Shown piece by piece: positions 16,067 through 25,204 of a stretch of DNA of 64,000 nucleotides (its first letter is position 1; each line of letters begins with the position of its first letter). The notes beneath the pieces were generated by a model, which saw nothing but the letters and a program-made list of their open reading frames with translations, was not told the origin of the DNA and made no database searches. The translations under genes and the position numbers were made by a program. The stretch is from Gp13-AA77 sp036521995. Lineage in GTDB: Bacteria; Acidobacteriota; Terriglobia; UBA7540. Location of the stretch: the NCBI GenBank assembly GCA_036521995.1, contig DATDGR010000233.1, forward strand, positions 1 through 64,000, in the 5' to 3' direction.

Positions 16067-17165
16067 CACTCCGGCACTGCTCGCGCCCGACTTTAAGGAG
16101 AAGATCTGGGGTCGCGAAGACCTCGATCCGCTCTATCCTTCCGACGAGCTGGGCGGAAACGAAGTTCTTGTCCCAGGCGCTGCGAGCGCGGCTGGTGGCG
16201 AGCCCGAGTCGGCGATCCCGCGGGTCGGCGAGGCCTGGCTGACGGGTGAGAACGCCACTTTCCTGAGCGGCTCGGTGGCCGGGATGACGCTCGGCGAAGT
16301 CTTCCGGCGGTGGCCAAAGGAGCTCTGCGGGCCGGACTGGACCGGCGACCAGTTTCCCATTCTCGCCAAGTTTCTGTTCACCAGCGACTGGCTTTCCATG
16401 CAGGTTCACCCTGATGACGACTATGCCGCAGCGCATGAAAGGAGCCGCGGCAAGACCGAGGCCTGGTATATCATCGAGTGTGATCCCGATGCCGAAATTG
16501 CTCTGGCGCTTCCGCCGGGCACGACGCGGCTGGCCCTGGAGGCGGCCTGCCGTGAAGCGCGGTCGCGCGAACTGGCGAGGAGATTTGGCCCGAAACCCGA
16601 AGAGGTGGTTTTCGTGCCCTCCGGCACATTGCACGCACTCGGTCCGGGTCTGGTGTTGTTTGAAGCATCCGAGACAAGTGACGTCACCTACCGCCTTGAC
16701 GACTACGCCCGCCTCGACAGCCGGGGCCATCCGCGCCCGCTCCACCTGGAGCGCGGGCTCGAGACTACGCGGCTGGAGGCGCCCGCTCTTCACGACTTGC
16801 CTGCGATCGAGTTTTCGGAGCCGTTCGGCCGGCGCCGCTGGGCGGTTGCGTGTCGTTACTTCGCGGTGGAAGAACTGCTGGTCCGCAATCCTCACAACTT
16901 CGCAGCGTCCCACGATGGCGTGGAGTGCCTGACGGTGATTGGCGGCGAAGGCCGGATGGAAATCAAGGCCGGCTGGCTGGCCTACCGCCCGGGCCAAACA
17001 TGGGTGGTGCCGCCGGGCGCGTCGCCGTACCGCCTGATGCCGGAGAAGCCATCGAGCTTCATCCGCTTTTACGTGCCCGACCTTGAGCGCGACTTCCGCC
17101 AGCCCCTCGCGGAGCGCGGCGTTTCGGCGGAGATGATCAGCAAACTTGTATTCGACCCAACGTAG
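16053..17165 (+). CDS. manA: class I mannose-6-phosphate isomerase
   Basis: A 370-residue zinc enzyme interconverting mannose 6-phosphate and fructose 6-phosphate. Metal ligands are visible: Q-V-H-P-D-D (Gln, His), K-T-E-A-W-Y (Glu) and F-V-P-S-G-T-L-H-A-L-G-P-G (His). The second cupin half with Y-R-P-G-Q-T-W-V-V-P is present. ATG 16053 lies inside the end of the aminotransferase gene; longer frames upstream have no similarity. As the last gene of the coaD operon it would supply mannose units for glycans or GDP-mannose. The N-terminal insertion at residues about 33-60 is longer than in Bacillus enzymes. Confidence 0.9.
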   Translation: MPALDTPALLAPDFKEKIWGREDLDPLYPSDELGGNEVLVPGAASAAGGEPESAIPRVGEAWLTGENATFLSGSVAGMTLGEVFRRWPKELCGPDWTGDQFPILAKFLFTSDWLSMQVHPDDDYAAAHERSRGKTEAWYIIECDPDAEIALALPPGTTRLALEAACREARSRELARRFGPKPEEVVFVPSGTLHALGPGLVLFEASETSDVTYRLDDYARLDSRGHPRPLHLERGLETTRLEAPALHDLPAIEFSEPFGRRRWAVACRYFAVEELLVRNPHNFAASHDGVECLTVIGGEGRMEIKAGWLAYRPGQTWVVPPGASPYRLMPEKPSSFIRFYVPDLERDFRQPLAERGVSAEMISKLVFDPT

Positions 17166-17246
17166 CGCGGGACCTGATCGGAGGTCCGCAGCTCTGGGCC
17201 TTCTGGGCAGGGTAAAGCGGGTAGCCATCTCGGACGTGGCGAAGCC

Positions 17247-17262
17247 GTGTAGAGGGCTACAC
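17247..17262. repeat. small hairpin after manA
   Basis: GTGTAG, loop AGGG, CTACAC: a perfect 6-bp stem 80 bp beyond the manA stop, followed by an A/C-rich stretch and no T tract. Possibly an RNA 3'-end structure or part of a dispersed repeat. Confidence 0.35.
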
Positions 17263-17297
17263 CCAAAGCCAAAGTGAGGCTGGACCAAGGCGGGAAT

Positions 17298-17313
17298 CTC
17301 CTTTAGAATCAAC
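17298..17313 (+). promoter_or_regulatory. CTCCTTTAGAATCAAC box / possible -10
   Basis: TAGAAT at 17304-17309 is preceded 17 bp upstream by TGGACC (17281-17286), giving a weak sigma70-like promoter about 70 bp before the sugar isomerase-like gene. The full 16-mer recurs elsewhere in the window. Confidence 0.4.
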
Positions 17314-17380
17314 AATGGCTAGCTTGGCCTCGAGGCAGCAGCGGATGGAACCGAGAAGTCAATCCTGAGGGACAATGGTC

Positions 17381-18307
17381 ATGTCGAAGAATGGATCGCG
17401 CCGGGATTTTCTGAAGACCTCAATGGTTGCCGCCTGCGCGGCGGGCATCGGCGCCGGAGCGTCGGATCCCGCGGTGGCGCAGACCCCGTCCGTCTCGACG
17501 CCGGTCGGCTCTCCCCTCCACATCAAGAAGGGCGTGCTCGTCGACATGCTGCCTAAGAATCTCAGCTATGCCGACCGCTTCAAAATGGCCCTAGACGTAG
17601 GGTTCGAAGCCCTTCAGGTGAACACCACCCCTGACCCGAAGGAGTCGGAGGAGATCAAGCGGGCGGCGGATGGAGCCGGCATCCGCATCGATTCGGTGAT
17701 GAACATGGACCATTGGAAATGGCCCTTGTCTTCGGCCGATCCGGCAGTGGTGGAAAAGAGTCTCGACGGAATGCGGACGTCGCTCAACAATGCCAAGCTC
17801 TGGGGGGCCGGTTACGTGCTCCTGGTGCCGGCAGTCGTGAATGCCCAGACGAGTTATCGCGACGCCTGGAACCGCTCCCAGATCGAGATCCGAAAGCTCC
17901 TTCCTCTGGCCGAGCAGTTGCAAGTGGTGATCGCGCTGGAAGAGGTCTGGAACAAGTTTCTGCTGAGTCCCATCGAGTTTGCCATTTACCTGGACCAATT
18001 TCAGAGCCCGTGGGTGAAAGCCTGGTTCGACGTCGGCAACGTGGTTTTCTACGGCTATCCCCAGGACTGGATTCGAACGCTCGGACCGCGCATCGTCGAC
18101 ATGCACGTCAAGGACTTTAAGCGGCAGGACGACTGCTACCACTGGGTGAACCTGGGCGACGGCGATGTGGACTGGGCGGAGGTTCGCAAGGCCCTGGCCG
18201 AGATTGGCTACTCGGGCACCGTCATTACCGAGCTCGAAGGCGGCGACCAAGCCTACCTGCGGGATGTAAGCCAGCGCGTCGACCGGCTGGTGCTCGGCAA
18301 AGCGTGA
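17381..18307 (+). CDS. Tat-exported sugar phosphate isomerase/epimerase-like protein
   Basis: A 308-residue xylose-isomerase-like TIM barrel. The N-terminus has the twin-arginine motif S-R-R-D-F-L-K followed by a weak hydrophobic stretch and A-V-A-Q, so it should be folded in the cytoplasm and exported by Tat, as is usual for the many acidobacterial members. Barrel residues include I-A-L-E-E-V-W-N (metal Glu), W-F-D-V-G-N-V, H-V-K-D-F and T-E-L-E-G-G at strand ends. Substrate unknown, probably a sugar or inositol derivative. ATG 17381 lies 8 nt after GAGGGA; ATG 17375 is too close. It runs convergent with the TonB receptor gene, 8 bp apart. Confidence 0.85.
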   Translation: MSKNGSRRDFLKTSMVAACAAGIGAGASDPAVAQTPSVSTPVGSPLHIKKGVLVDMLPKNLSYADRFKMALDVGFEALQVNTTPDPKESEEIKRAADGAGIRIDSVMNMDHWKWPLSSADPAVVEKSLDGMRTSLNNAKLWGAGYVLLVPAVVNAQTSYRDAWNRSQIEIRKLLPLAEQLQVVIALEEVWNKFLLSPIEFAIYLDQFQSPWVKAWFDVGNVVFYGYPQDWIRTLGPRIVDMHVKDFKRQDDCYHWVNLGDGDVDWAEVRKALAEIGYSGTVITELEGGDQAYLRDVSQRVDRLVLGKA

Positions 18308-18315
18308 GTTTCGGC

Positions 18316-20862
18316 CTACTTCCTCCCCAAGAGCCGGAGTTGTGCCGTCAAGACGCGTCCTTGGATTCCCCCGTAAGTGAGGAACTGCGGTGAGTCCACG
18401 TTGTTGTCCACGCTGGTGGCGTTGGGGCGGTTGGTGATGTCGTTGAAACCCGCCCGCAGCGCCCAGGAAAATTTGAAGAGGTGGAAGCGCTTCTCCAGGG
18501 CCAGGTCGAGCGAAAAATAGGCGGGGAAGTGGCCCGCGCCCGGCGGAGCTACGAGCTGCTGGTTCTGGTTCACCAGGTAGAAAGGGTAACCGCTGCGGGC
18601 GTCCACCGCGTAAGCCAGATCATAGCCTCGAACGAGGGGCAGGAAGCCCCACGTAATCAAGCGATGCGGCGAGTCCCAGGGTAGAGGTCCTGGCAGCTGC
18701 GGGCTGAAGAGCGGATTGTCGAGGCTGAAGCTGAGTACGGCATTGGCATTGGCCTTCGACTCCGTATAGGAGGCGAACACCAGATGGTTGCCCCTGAATT
18801 GCTTGCGCACCGTGATTCGGGTGGCGTGGTAGTGGGTCTGCTGAGAGTTGCGCAGGGTGAAGGTTCCGTTCAGGCAATTGGCGATCGCGGTGCACTGGTT
18901 GTAATAGGCGAAGCCGTCGTGGCCGCTCTTTTCGAGGAACTCGAGATCGGCGTAAACAGACCCAGGCAGTTTCCGCTCGACGCCTGCGCTCCAGTTGAGA
19001 ACCCGGAGCTCCTGCAACGTCCCCGGAATGTCGTGGAAGGACGTGATCACCGGAGGACCGAGCGGCGTCTTGCCGGTGTTATCGTAGAAGACGTCGAGCC
19101 GTTCGCCAGCCAGCGGCAGGGACAACAAGTTGAGGTCGGTCGAATCGTAGTAGACCCCGATGCCGCCCACGAATCGGGTTTCACCGCCCCGATCCAGCAG
19201 GTAACTGGCGGCCATGCGAGGCGAAACCAGGACGTCCCGCACGATTTCATCCCAGTCCAAGCGGAGCCCGGGTGTGAGGGTGAGACGGTTGGAGGGCGAC
19301 CACCGGTCCTGCGCATAGGCTCCCACCGCAAAATTGTCCAGGGTGAGCGCAGAGGGTCCCGTAAAGCTCGCCTGGCGGGCGAGAGTGCCATCGGCGCGGA
19401 CGATCTCGAAAGCGTTGCGGACATAAGAGGCTTCATCGGTGATCCGGTCCAGATCGGCACCGAACTTGAATTCATGTCGCCCCGCGGCCTGGGCGGGTAC
19501 TGTGAGGTTCGCGAGGCCTTCGAGGCGGCGCGAGCGCCCCATGGCGGACTCGAAGTAGTTGCCGCTGTTAACGCTCGGGCTGATCACATAGGTCTGATTG
19601 CCAAGCGGCTCCTGGTTGGAATAAAAGTCCGTCTCCGCCAGGCCAGCCTCGAACAGCACTCCTTTGGGCAGAAAGGCCTGATCCTTCAAGGCTAGCAGAT
19701 CGTTCGACTGCCGAAGATCGAGTGTGGCCGGCACCGGATTAAACTGTGACAGACCGGCGTGATTCTGGCCGAACCCGTTGATGAGGAACGTTCCGGTAAC
19801 AATGTTGGTGGGCGTCAGATTCAGTTGCGCTTTGGCGAGCTGTCCGTAACGCCAGGAGGTAACCTGATCCTGGCCCGGAGGCAGTTCCCTGATGATGGTC
19901 TGGTTGTACTCTCCCTCGGGCGCGAGCAGAAACCAGGCTTTTCCCCGGTGCAGTGGGCCCGTGACCATGAATCGCGGGACCCAGCTTCCAATGTGCAAGC
20001 CCTGATTGAAGGCCACTGACGGAAGAAAGTCCGTGCCTGTGAACCGGAAGTGGTCGTCACCCATTCCGGTTGTGAGATCGAGCACGCCGCCCGTGCCGCC
20101 TCCGTACTCGGCCGGATAGCGTGAGTTCTGGAGCGTCACCGAACGCACGGCGTCGACGCTCACTCGGGTCAGGAAGTCGCGGCTCTGTGGCGCATTGAGC
20201 GTGAAGCCGTCGAGCAGGTAGATTGTCTGCGGGCTGTCGGAGCCATCCACGTGGACCTGAGCCGTAGCATCGGGCAACACGCCCGGCAGCAGCGGCAGGG
20301 CGTAGCGGATATCGCGCGGCACTCCGGAGGGCAGGTCAATGATGTCATGGCTGGAGAGCGTGTTGCTTAAGGTGGTCTTCTCCGGGTCTATGATCGGCGG
20401 CGAGTACACCACGTTCACGTGCTCCACCAGTTCACGTTGATGGTTGAGTGTCACCTCCACCGCCTCGGTGGTCCCGACTTCCACGTCCTTCTTGATCACG
20501 GCGAAGAAGCCTTCCTTCTCGACTCGAAGCTGGTACGGTCCCAGCTTGAGGCCGGCGATCTCACAGTGGCCCGCGTAATCGGTTTCGCACTTAGCGGCGC
20601 CACCGGACCCCAACAGCGCCGCCTGGGCAAACTGGACGGCTACTCCGTTCTCGTCGAGCACTGTGATAGCTAGGCCGGCCTCAGGCTTCGACGCCACGGT
20701 AGATTGAGCCGATGGCGAACTGGCTGCTGACGTTGCCATGGCGACTGGCAGAAAGACCAGTAACGAGAGGACCTGGATCCGCGGGGCGCTCCGCCCGCGC
20801 CCTGCTGTTCGGTGCCGGCACCTGTCGCCACACCGGGCTTGATTACCGGATTGGCCGCACAT
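18316..20862 (-). CDS. TonB-dependent receptor, Oar-like
   Basis: An outer-membrane receptor of about 848 residues. After a signal segment (V-L-S-L-L-V-F-L-P-V-A, then A-S-S) comes a carboxypeptidase-regulatory-like domain (about 70-145: G-L-A-I-T-V-L-D-E-N-G to G-P-Y-Q-L-R-V-E-K-E-G-F), a plug with L-L-D-G-F-T-L-N-A-P and Y-P-A-E-Y-G-G-G-T-G-G-V-L-D-L, and a beta-barrel rich in Tyr and Asn. The C-terminus (R-L-L-G-R-K) lacks the usual terminal aromatic residue of barrel proteins, which is odd. No TonB box is obvious. It probably imports carbohydrate or peptide polymers; substrate unknown. ATG 20862 is chosen; an upstream TTG at 20928 is in frame. Divergent from the TauE-like gene. Confidence 0.85.
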   Translation of the reverse strand: MCGQSGNQARCGDRCRHRTAGRGRSAPRIQVLSLLVFLPVAMATSAASSPSAQSTVASKPEAGLAITVLDENGVAVQFAQAALLGSGGAAKCETDYAGHCEIAGLKLGPYQLRVEKEGFFAVIKKDVEVGTTEAVEVTLNHQRELVEHVNVVYSPPIIDPEKTTLSNTLSSHDIIDLPSGVPRDIRYALPLLPGVLPDATAQVHVDGSDSPQTIYLLDGFTLNAPQSRDFLTRVSVDAVRSVTLQNSRYPAEYGGGTGGVLDLTTGMGDDHFRFTGTDFLPSVAFNQGLHIGSWVPRFMVTGPLHRGKAWFLLAPEGEYNQTIIRELPPGQDQVTSWRYGQLAKAQLNLTPTNIVTGTFLINGFGQNHAGLSQFNPVPATLDLRQSNDLLALKDQAFLPKGVLFEAGLAETDFYSNQEPLGNQTYVISPSVNSGNYFESAMGRSRRLEGLANLTVPAQAAGRHEFKFGADLDRITDEASYVRNAFEIVRADGTLARQASFTGPSALTLDNFAVGAYAQDRWSPSNRLTLTPGLRLDWDEIVRDVLVSPRMAASYLLDRGGETRFVGGIGVYYDSTDLNLLSLPLAGERLDVFYDNTGKTPLGPPVITSFHDIPGTLQELRVLNWSAGVERKLPGSVYADLEFLEKSGHDGFAYYNQCTAIANCLNGTFTLRNSQQTHYHATRITVRKQFRGNHLVFASYTESKANANAVLSFSLDNPLFSPQLPGPLPWDSPHRLITWGFLPLVRGYDLAYAVDARSGYPFYLVNQNQQLVAPPGAGHFPAYFSLDLALEKRFHLFKFSWALRAGFNDITNRPNATSVDNNVDSPQFLTYGGIQGRVLTAQLRLLGRK

Positions 20863-21062
20863 TACCCATCCATTTTCCTCTGTTCCGCGGCTAGTGCAAG
20901 CCGTACCGCCAGACGATGCTATTTCCAAGTTCGATAACCACCAAAATCTCTCAAAGCTCTTGGCAGGGGCGCCCTCAGTGTGGTACTCTCGAAACTCGAT
21001 AAAGTCAATCAGGTTAGTTGAGGGAGCGGCGGAGGCGAGCAGCCTTCAATCGCTTGGAGTCA

Positions 21063-21833
21063 ATGGATTACCGAATCTCGCTTTTAGGCCTTTTTGTCGG
21101 ATTTCTTATCGGACTCACCGGTATGGGCGGTGGCGCCTTGATGACGCCGGCTTTGATCCTTCTTGGGTTGGCACGACCCGCCTTGGCGGTGGGAACCGAT
21201 CTGGTCTGGAACGCGCTCACCAAAGGAGTGGGCTCGATCGTTCACATCCGTCAGTCGACGGTGGACAACCGGATTGTCAAACGGCTGGCTCTCGGCAGCA
21301 TTCCAGGCGCACTCATCGGCATCGCTCTGCTCGCCTATCTTAGACACCGTGGCATGAAGTCTGAGGACAAGCTTGTGGTGTGGGTTCTGGGCGTGGCTTT
21401 GATCTGCGTGGCGCTGGGGCTGTTTATCCGTACGGTGTTCGGAGCCAAGCTGCCGACTCCCGGCCAGGAAGGCCTGTCTCGCGGACCCGCCTGGATCACC
21501 ACTGTGGTGGGTCTGGTGGTCGGGTTTCTGGTCAGCATTACCTCGGTAGGCAGCGGGAGCCTGATCGTTGCCAGCCTGGTTTTCATCTACCCCACTACTC
21601 CCCTCAAGCGGCTGGTGGGCTCGGATATCTTTCATGCCCTCTTCCTGGTGGGCGTGGCCGCGATAGGTCACATGGGGCTCGGCACCATCGATCTTAAGCT
21701 GCTCGGCGGACTGCTTATCGGCTCGGTCCCCGGCGTGTGGATCGGCAGCCGCCTGAGCGCCATCTTTCCCGAGAAGGTCCTGCGTCCCGTGCTGGCCACC
21801 ACTCTGCTGTATCTTGGTCTGAAACTGATTTAG
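21063..21833 (+). CDS. TauE/SafE-family permease
   Basis: A 256-residue integral membrane protein with about eight helices in two homologous halves, each opening with a conserved small-residue motif: F-L-I-G-L-T-G-M-G-G-G near residue 17 and F-L-V-S-I-T-S-V-G-S-G near 160, as in the TauE/SafE (TSUP) family. Members move sulfonates, sulfite, sulfoacetate or related anions. No sulfur-metabolism gene adjoins it, so its substrate is open. ATG 21063 places the first helix at the N-terminus; the longer frame from 21018 is Arg-rich and lacks similarity. Confidence 0.88.
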   Translation: MDYRISLLGLFVGFLIGLTGMGGGALMTPALILLGLARPALAVGTDLVWNALTKGVGSIVHIRQSTVDNRIVKRLALGSIPGALIGIALLAYLRHRGMKSEDKLVVWVLGVALICVALGLFIRTVFGAKLPTPGQEGLSRGPAWITTVVGLVVGFLVSITSVGSGSLIVASLVFIYPTTPLKRLVGSDIFHALFLVGVAAIGHMGLGTIDLKLLGGLLIGSVPGVWIGSRLSAIFPEKVLRPVLATTLLYLGLKLI

Positions 21834-21892
21834 GCGCTTGACGGCAATTGCCCCCTTTTCGCGGGAATGGCCGCGATGGCAGCCCTTCCTTG

Positions 21893-22153
21893 TCATTTCC
21901 TGATCGGTCCAAACTCCTCGTCGGCGATCGCGGTGATTGCAGTGTAGAGCTCGCGTGCCACGTCCGTTTCGACGGGGCTGTTGAACTTTAGCCTGCGTTC
22001 GAAAGGCCGCTGGATCTCCACAATCACGTCAGCATGAGGCCGTGAGAGTCGGACCACGAACTCTTCTTGCCTAAGATCCAGGGCTTCCAGGAGAACCCTC
22101 CTCACCATTCCATCGAGCGGACTGGGAAGGAGTCCGGTGATCTTGACTGGCAC
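21893..22153 (-). CDS. small conserved-looking hypothetical protein
   Basis: An 86-residue soluble protein starting with GTG 22153, 6 nt after an excellent GGAGG. The composition is balanced, with predicted beta strands in the first half (V-K-I-T-G-L-L, F-V-V-R-L-S-R, D-V-I-V-E-I-Q-R) and a helix at the end. I do not recognise a family. It lies alone between the TauE-like gene (convergent) and prfB (same strand, 215 bp upstream). Confidence 0.6.
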   Translation of the reverse strand: MPVKITGLLPSPLDGMVRRVLLEALDLRQEEFVVRLSRPHADVIVEIQRPFERRLKFNSPVETDVARELYTAITAIADEEFGPIRK

Positions 22154-22325
22154 GTTTCACCTCCGCGGCGAGGATCCTCTTCAAAACGATCATTCTATCG
22201 CCATCGCGGCACGCCCGCTTCAACAGCGGTCGGCATCAGCGAACTGCCTATGTACAGATTTTTCGTAGAACTCCTCTTAAATTTGCAGGCTCTTTTAGTC
22301 AGCCTTGACGGCACAGATGATGTTC

Positions 22326-22350
22326 GCCACCTCATCGGTGGCTCTTTTTC
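22326..22350 (+). terminator. orphan plus-strand intrinsic terminator candidate
   Basis: GCCACC, loop TCATC, GGTGGC, then TCTTTTTC. The stem is only 6 bp but the T tract is good. No plus-strand gene ends nearby: the strand opposite carries prfB and the small hypothetical gene. It may end an unannotated small RNA or antisense transcript. Confidence 0.4.
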
Positions 22351-22368
22351 CCTCAAACGCACTCTTTC

Positions 22369-23485
22369 TCATTTGCCAGGCGGCGCGGATAAGGCAGATC
22401 GTCGTGAAAGCAGATACGCTTTGATGAACGAATCGATATCGCCGTCCAGAATGCGGTCTGTGTCGCCGATTTCGAGGCCGGTTCGCTTGTCTTTCACGAG
22501 CCGATAAGGATGTAGGACGTACGATCGGTCCCCGTTCCCGAAACTGCTGTCGGCTTTCGAGGCCTCGAGCTTCTCGGTCTCAGCGCGCTTTTTCTCAAGC
22601 TCCAACTCGTAGAGCTTCGAGCGCATCATCTTCATGGCCATTTCGCGATTGCGGTGCTGCGAGCGCTCGTTCTGGCATTGAGCGACAGTACCGGTCGGTA
22701 TGTGCGTGATGCGCACGGCGGAGTCGGTGGTGTTCACGTGCTGGCCGCCGGCGCCGGTGGAGCGGTAGGTTTCCACTTTGAGATCCTCAGGCTTCATGTC
22801 GATGGTGATGTTTTCGTCGATTTCGGGACTGACGAAGACCGACGCGAATGAAGTGTGGCGGCGCGCCGCCGAATCGAAGGGCGAGATGCGCACCAGGCGG
22901 TGGACGCCGATCTCTGAGGTCAGCAGGCCGTAGGCGTATTCGCCCGTCACGCTAAAAGTGGCCGACTTCAAGCCAGCTTCCTCGCCGGCCAGATAGTCCA
23001 TGAGCGTGAACTTGAAGCCGCGGCGCTCTGCCCAGCGCTTGTACATGCGCAGCAGCATCTCGGCCCAGTCCTGTGACTCCGTGCCACCCGCCCCGGGATG
23101 CACGGTCACGATGGCATTCAGCCGGTCATTGTCGCCGCTCAGCAGGGAACCCGTCTCGAGCCGGTCGAGATCGTCGCTGAGCTTTGTGATCTCGGCCTTC
23201 AGTTCCGGCTCAACGCTTTCGCCCTCGCGCGCCAGCTCAAAATAAGCTTCGACATCCGACAGGCGCCGGCCCAGGAGCTCATCTTTCTCGATGGTCTCTT
23301 CCAGGCGTTTGCGCTTCGTCAGAAGCTGCTGGGCGGCTTCGGGGTTTTGCCAGAAATCGGAGCGGGCGATCTCCGGATCGCTCGCTTGGAGTTCGCGGCG
23401 GCGGGCAGGGGCGTCAAAGAAAACTCCTGAGTTCACCGGCGCGCTGCCGAAGGTCGGTATATTCCCGTTCCAGTTCTTCGATCAC
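22369..23485 (-). CDS. prfB: peptide chain release factor 2 (programmed +1 frameshift)
   Basis: RF2 reads UAA and UGA stop codons and releases the peptide at the ribosome. The gene starts at GTG 23485, 7 nt after AAGGAG; 23 codons (V-I-E-E-L-E-R-E-Y...R-S-F-L) end in an in-frame TGA at 23416-23414. A +1 shift at CTT-TGA-C gives D-A-P-A-R-R-R and continues to 22369, a 371-residue product. The recoding signals are intact: an AGGAG internal Shine-Dalgarno at 23428-23424 just before CTTTGAC. Family motifs are S-P-F (tripeptide that reads the stop codon, in I-S-P-F-D-S) and G-A-G-G-Q-H-V-N (hydrolysis). It follows lnt on the same strand by 91 bp. Confidence 0.95.
23414..23428 (-). promoter_or_regulatory. 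RF2 autoregulatory frameshift site
   Basis: AGGAGTTTTCTTTGA: internal Shine-Dalgarno AGGAG, then CTT, then UGA followed by C. When RF2 is scarce the ribosome pauses at UGA and slips +1 on CTT, making full-length RF2; this is the classical negative feedback known from Escherichia coli. The spacing from AGGAG to CTT is 4 nt, close to the canonical spacing. Confidence 0.93.
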
Positions 23486-23576
23486 AAGAGCTCTCCTTCG
23501 CACTCGCTGAACTCGCGGGTGCGGTTTTCGGCAATCAACACTCAGCCGTCAGGAAGCGAGCGGTCGGCATAAGCAG

Positions 23577-25166
23577 TCAGCCGCGGGCACCTGCACTCAC
23601 GCCGCGCCGACCGCCCATTCTCACCCGCGCGGCCACCGCCACTCCGGCCACTGCCAAGCAGAACCCCGCAAAGACATCGCCGTGCGAGTGGTAGAACGTT
23701 TCTTGCTCTTCGTAGTCGAAGTGGCTTGCCAAAGCGATTTGCTCGTGCCTTGGTAGTGTCTCCAGCACGCGCCCATACGGGTCGATCACGCTGGTAATAC
23801 CGTCATTGGTCGCCCGCAAGAGCCAGCGGTGGTTTTCGACGGCTCGCAAGCGCGACATATCCATCGTCTGATACGACGCCGAGGAATCGCCGTACCAGGC
23901 GTCGTCTGAGATGTTGACCAGCACGCTCGGGCCGCGCGGTGCAAGCCGCCGAACCAGTTGCGGAAATATCTCCTCGTAACAGATGAATACTCCCAGGGCG
24001 CCCTGGCTGCCCTGAGCGGCCGCGTAATTCGAGCCTGGCACAAAGTTCCCGGCTTCCGAAGTGATCTTTCCCACCAGGTGGTCTAACCAGACGGGCACGT
24101 ACTCGCCGAAGGGCACCAAGTGGATTTTAGCATATTGAAGTAGAACGCTTCCTGAAGGGTCGAGCACTACCGCGCTATTGAGCGGCCGTGAAGTGTCGCC
24201 GCCTTCGAAGTTCACGGACCCTACGATCAAGTTGGCCCCGGCATCGCGGGCCAGCTTCTCCATCGTGTTGCGAAATACTGGATCACGACCAAAGTAAAAC
24301 GGTGCCGGATTCTCGGACCACACGATCAAAGCCGGTCCCGCTCCCGGTTGTGCTTGGCGCAGGTTATCCAGCGTGAGGCTCACCAGGTGATCGAGCGGAC
24401 CAGGGTCCTTCCACGGAGCCCAGTTCTCCGCCGATTCGTTCAGAGGAATGTTCGGCTGAACCAGAATTGCCAGCTCGTTACCCAGCGGCGGCGGCGGCGG
24501 TGCGAGCAAACGGTTGCAAACGATCAGCCCTACGACCCAGAGCGCAAAAACAAGCGCGGCGCGGCGCCGCCACGTCGGCCCGGAGATCACAATAGCGGCG
24601 GCCAGCGCGGCCGTTGCCAGGGCGAGAAACGAGAGGCCGTAGACTCCTGCTATCGATGCGAGTTGTCTCAGGCCGCCCGCTGGAACGGCATAGCCCACCA
24701 GATTCCACGGAAAACCCCCGAAGTAGCCGTAGGTTTGCGCAAGATCCATCGTGACCCACAGAAAGGGGCCTACGAACAGCGCCAGCGCGCCCGATCGCCG
24801 GGCGAGCCATGCCATCAACAGTCCAAAGAAGCCCCAATAACTCGAGTCGACGATCAGGAACAGCGCCATCACGATGAGCGCGCCCGGGGCGGAGACGTGG
24901 CCGTAATTCTCCATCACTCCAGCGAACCAGTAAACGCTGCCGGCGAGAAAGACGGCTCCGGCCAGTGCGCCGAGCAGGTAAGCGCGCTTGAGGAGCGGTT
25001 CGTGAACCAGCGCCAGCAACAATGGGAGGGGAGCCACCCAGACGAGCCCAGGCAGATTGAAACGGGGAAAGCAAGCAGCAAGCAAGACGCCTGACAGCAC
25101 ACTCAACGCATAGCGCGTCGCGGCTCGCTCAAACCAGCTCTGGAAAGCGAAGGCGGGTCTTCTCAA
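23577..25166 (-). CDS. lnt: apolipoprotein N-acyltransferase
   Basis: A 529-residue inner-membrane enzyme that adds the third acyl chain to the N-terminal Cys of lipoproteins. Residues 15-220 hold the membrane helices; 230-495 form the nitrilase-like domain facing the periplasm. The catalytic triad is complete: Glu285 (W-S-E-N-P), Lys347 (Y-A-K-I-H-L-V-P-F-G-E-Y-V-P) and Cys396 (F-I-C-Y-E-E-I-F-P). A final helix lies at about 500-518. It stands between the SPOR gene and prfB, all on the minus strand. Its presence implies triacylated lipoproteins and a Gram-negative envelope, in line with the lipoprotein adaptor at 54157. Confidence 0.95.
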   Translation of the reverse strand: MRRPAFAFQSWFERAATRYALSVLSGVLLAACFPRFNLPGLVWVAPLPLLLALVHEPLLKRAYLLGALAGAVFLAGSVYWFAGVMENYGHVSAPGALIVMALFLIVDSSYWGFFGLLMAWLARRSGALALFVGPFLWVTMDLAQTYGYFGGFPWNLVGYAVPAGGLRQLASIAGVYGLSFLALATAALAAAIVISGPTWRRRAALVFALWVVGLIVCNRLLAPPPPPLGNELAILVQPNIPLNESAENWAPWKDPGPLDHLVSLTLDNLRQAQPGAGPALIVWSENPAPFYFGRDPVFRNTMEKLARDAGANLIVGSVNFEGGDTSRPLNSAVVLDPSGSVLLQYAKIHLVPFGEYVPVWLDHLVGKITSEAGNFVPGSNYAAAQGSQGALGVFICYEEIFPQLVRRLAPRGPSVLVNISDDAWYGDSSASYQTMDMSRLRAVENHRWLLRATNDGITSVIDPYGRVLETLPRHEQIALASHFDYEEQETFYHSHGDVFAGFCLAVAGVAVAARVRMGGRRGVSAGARG

Positions 25167-25204
25167 AGGCGGGGTTCCGGCCGGCGGCGATCCGCTGTTC
25201 TGAA

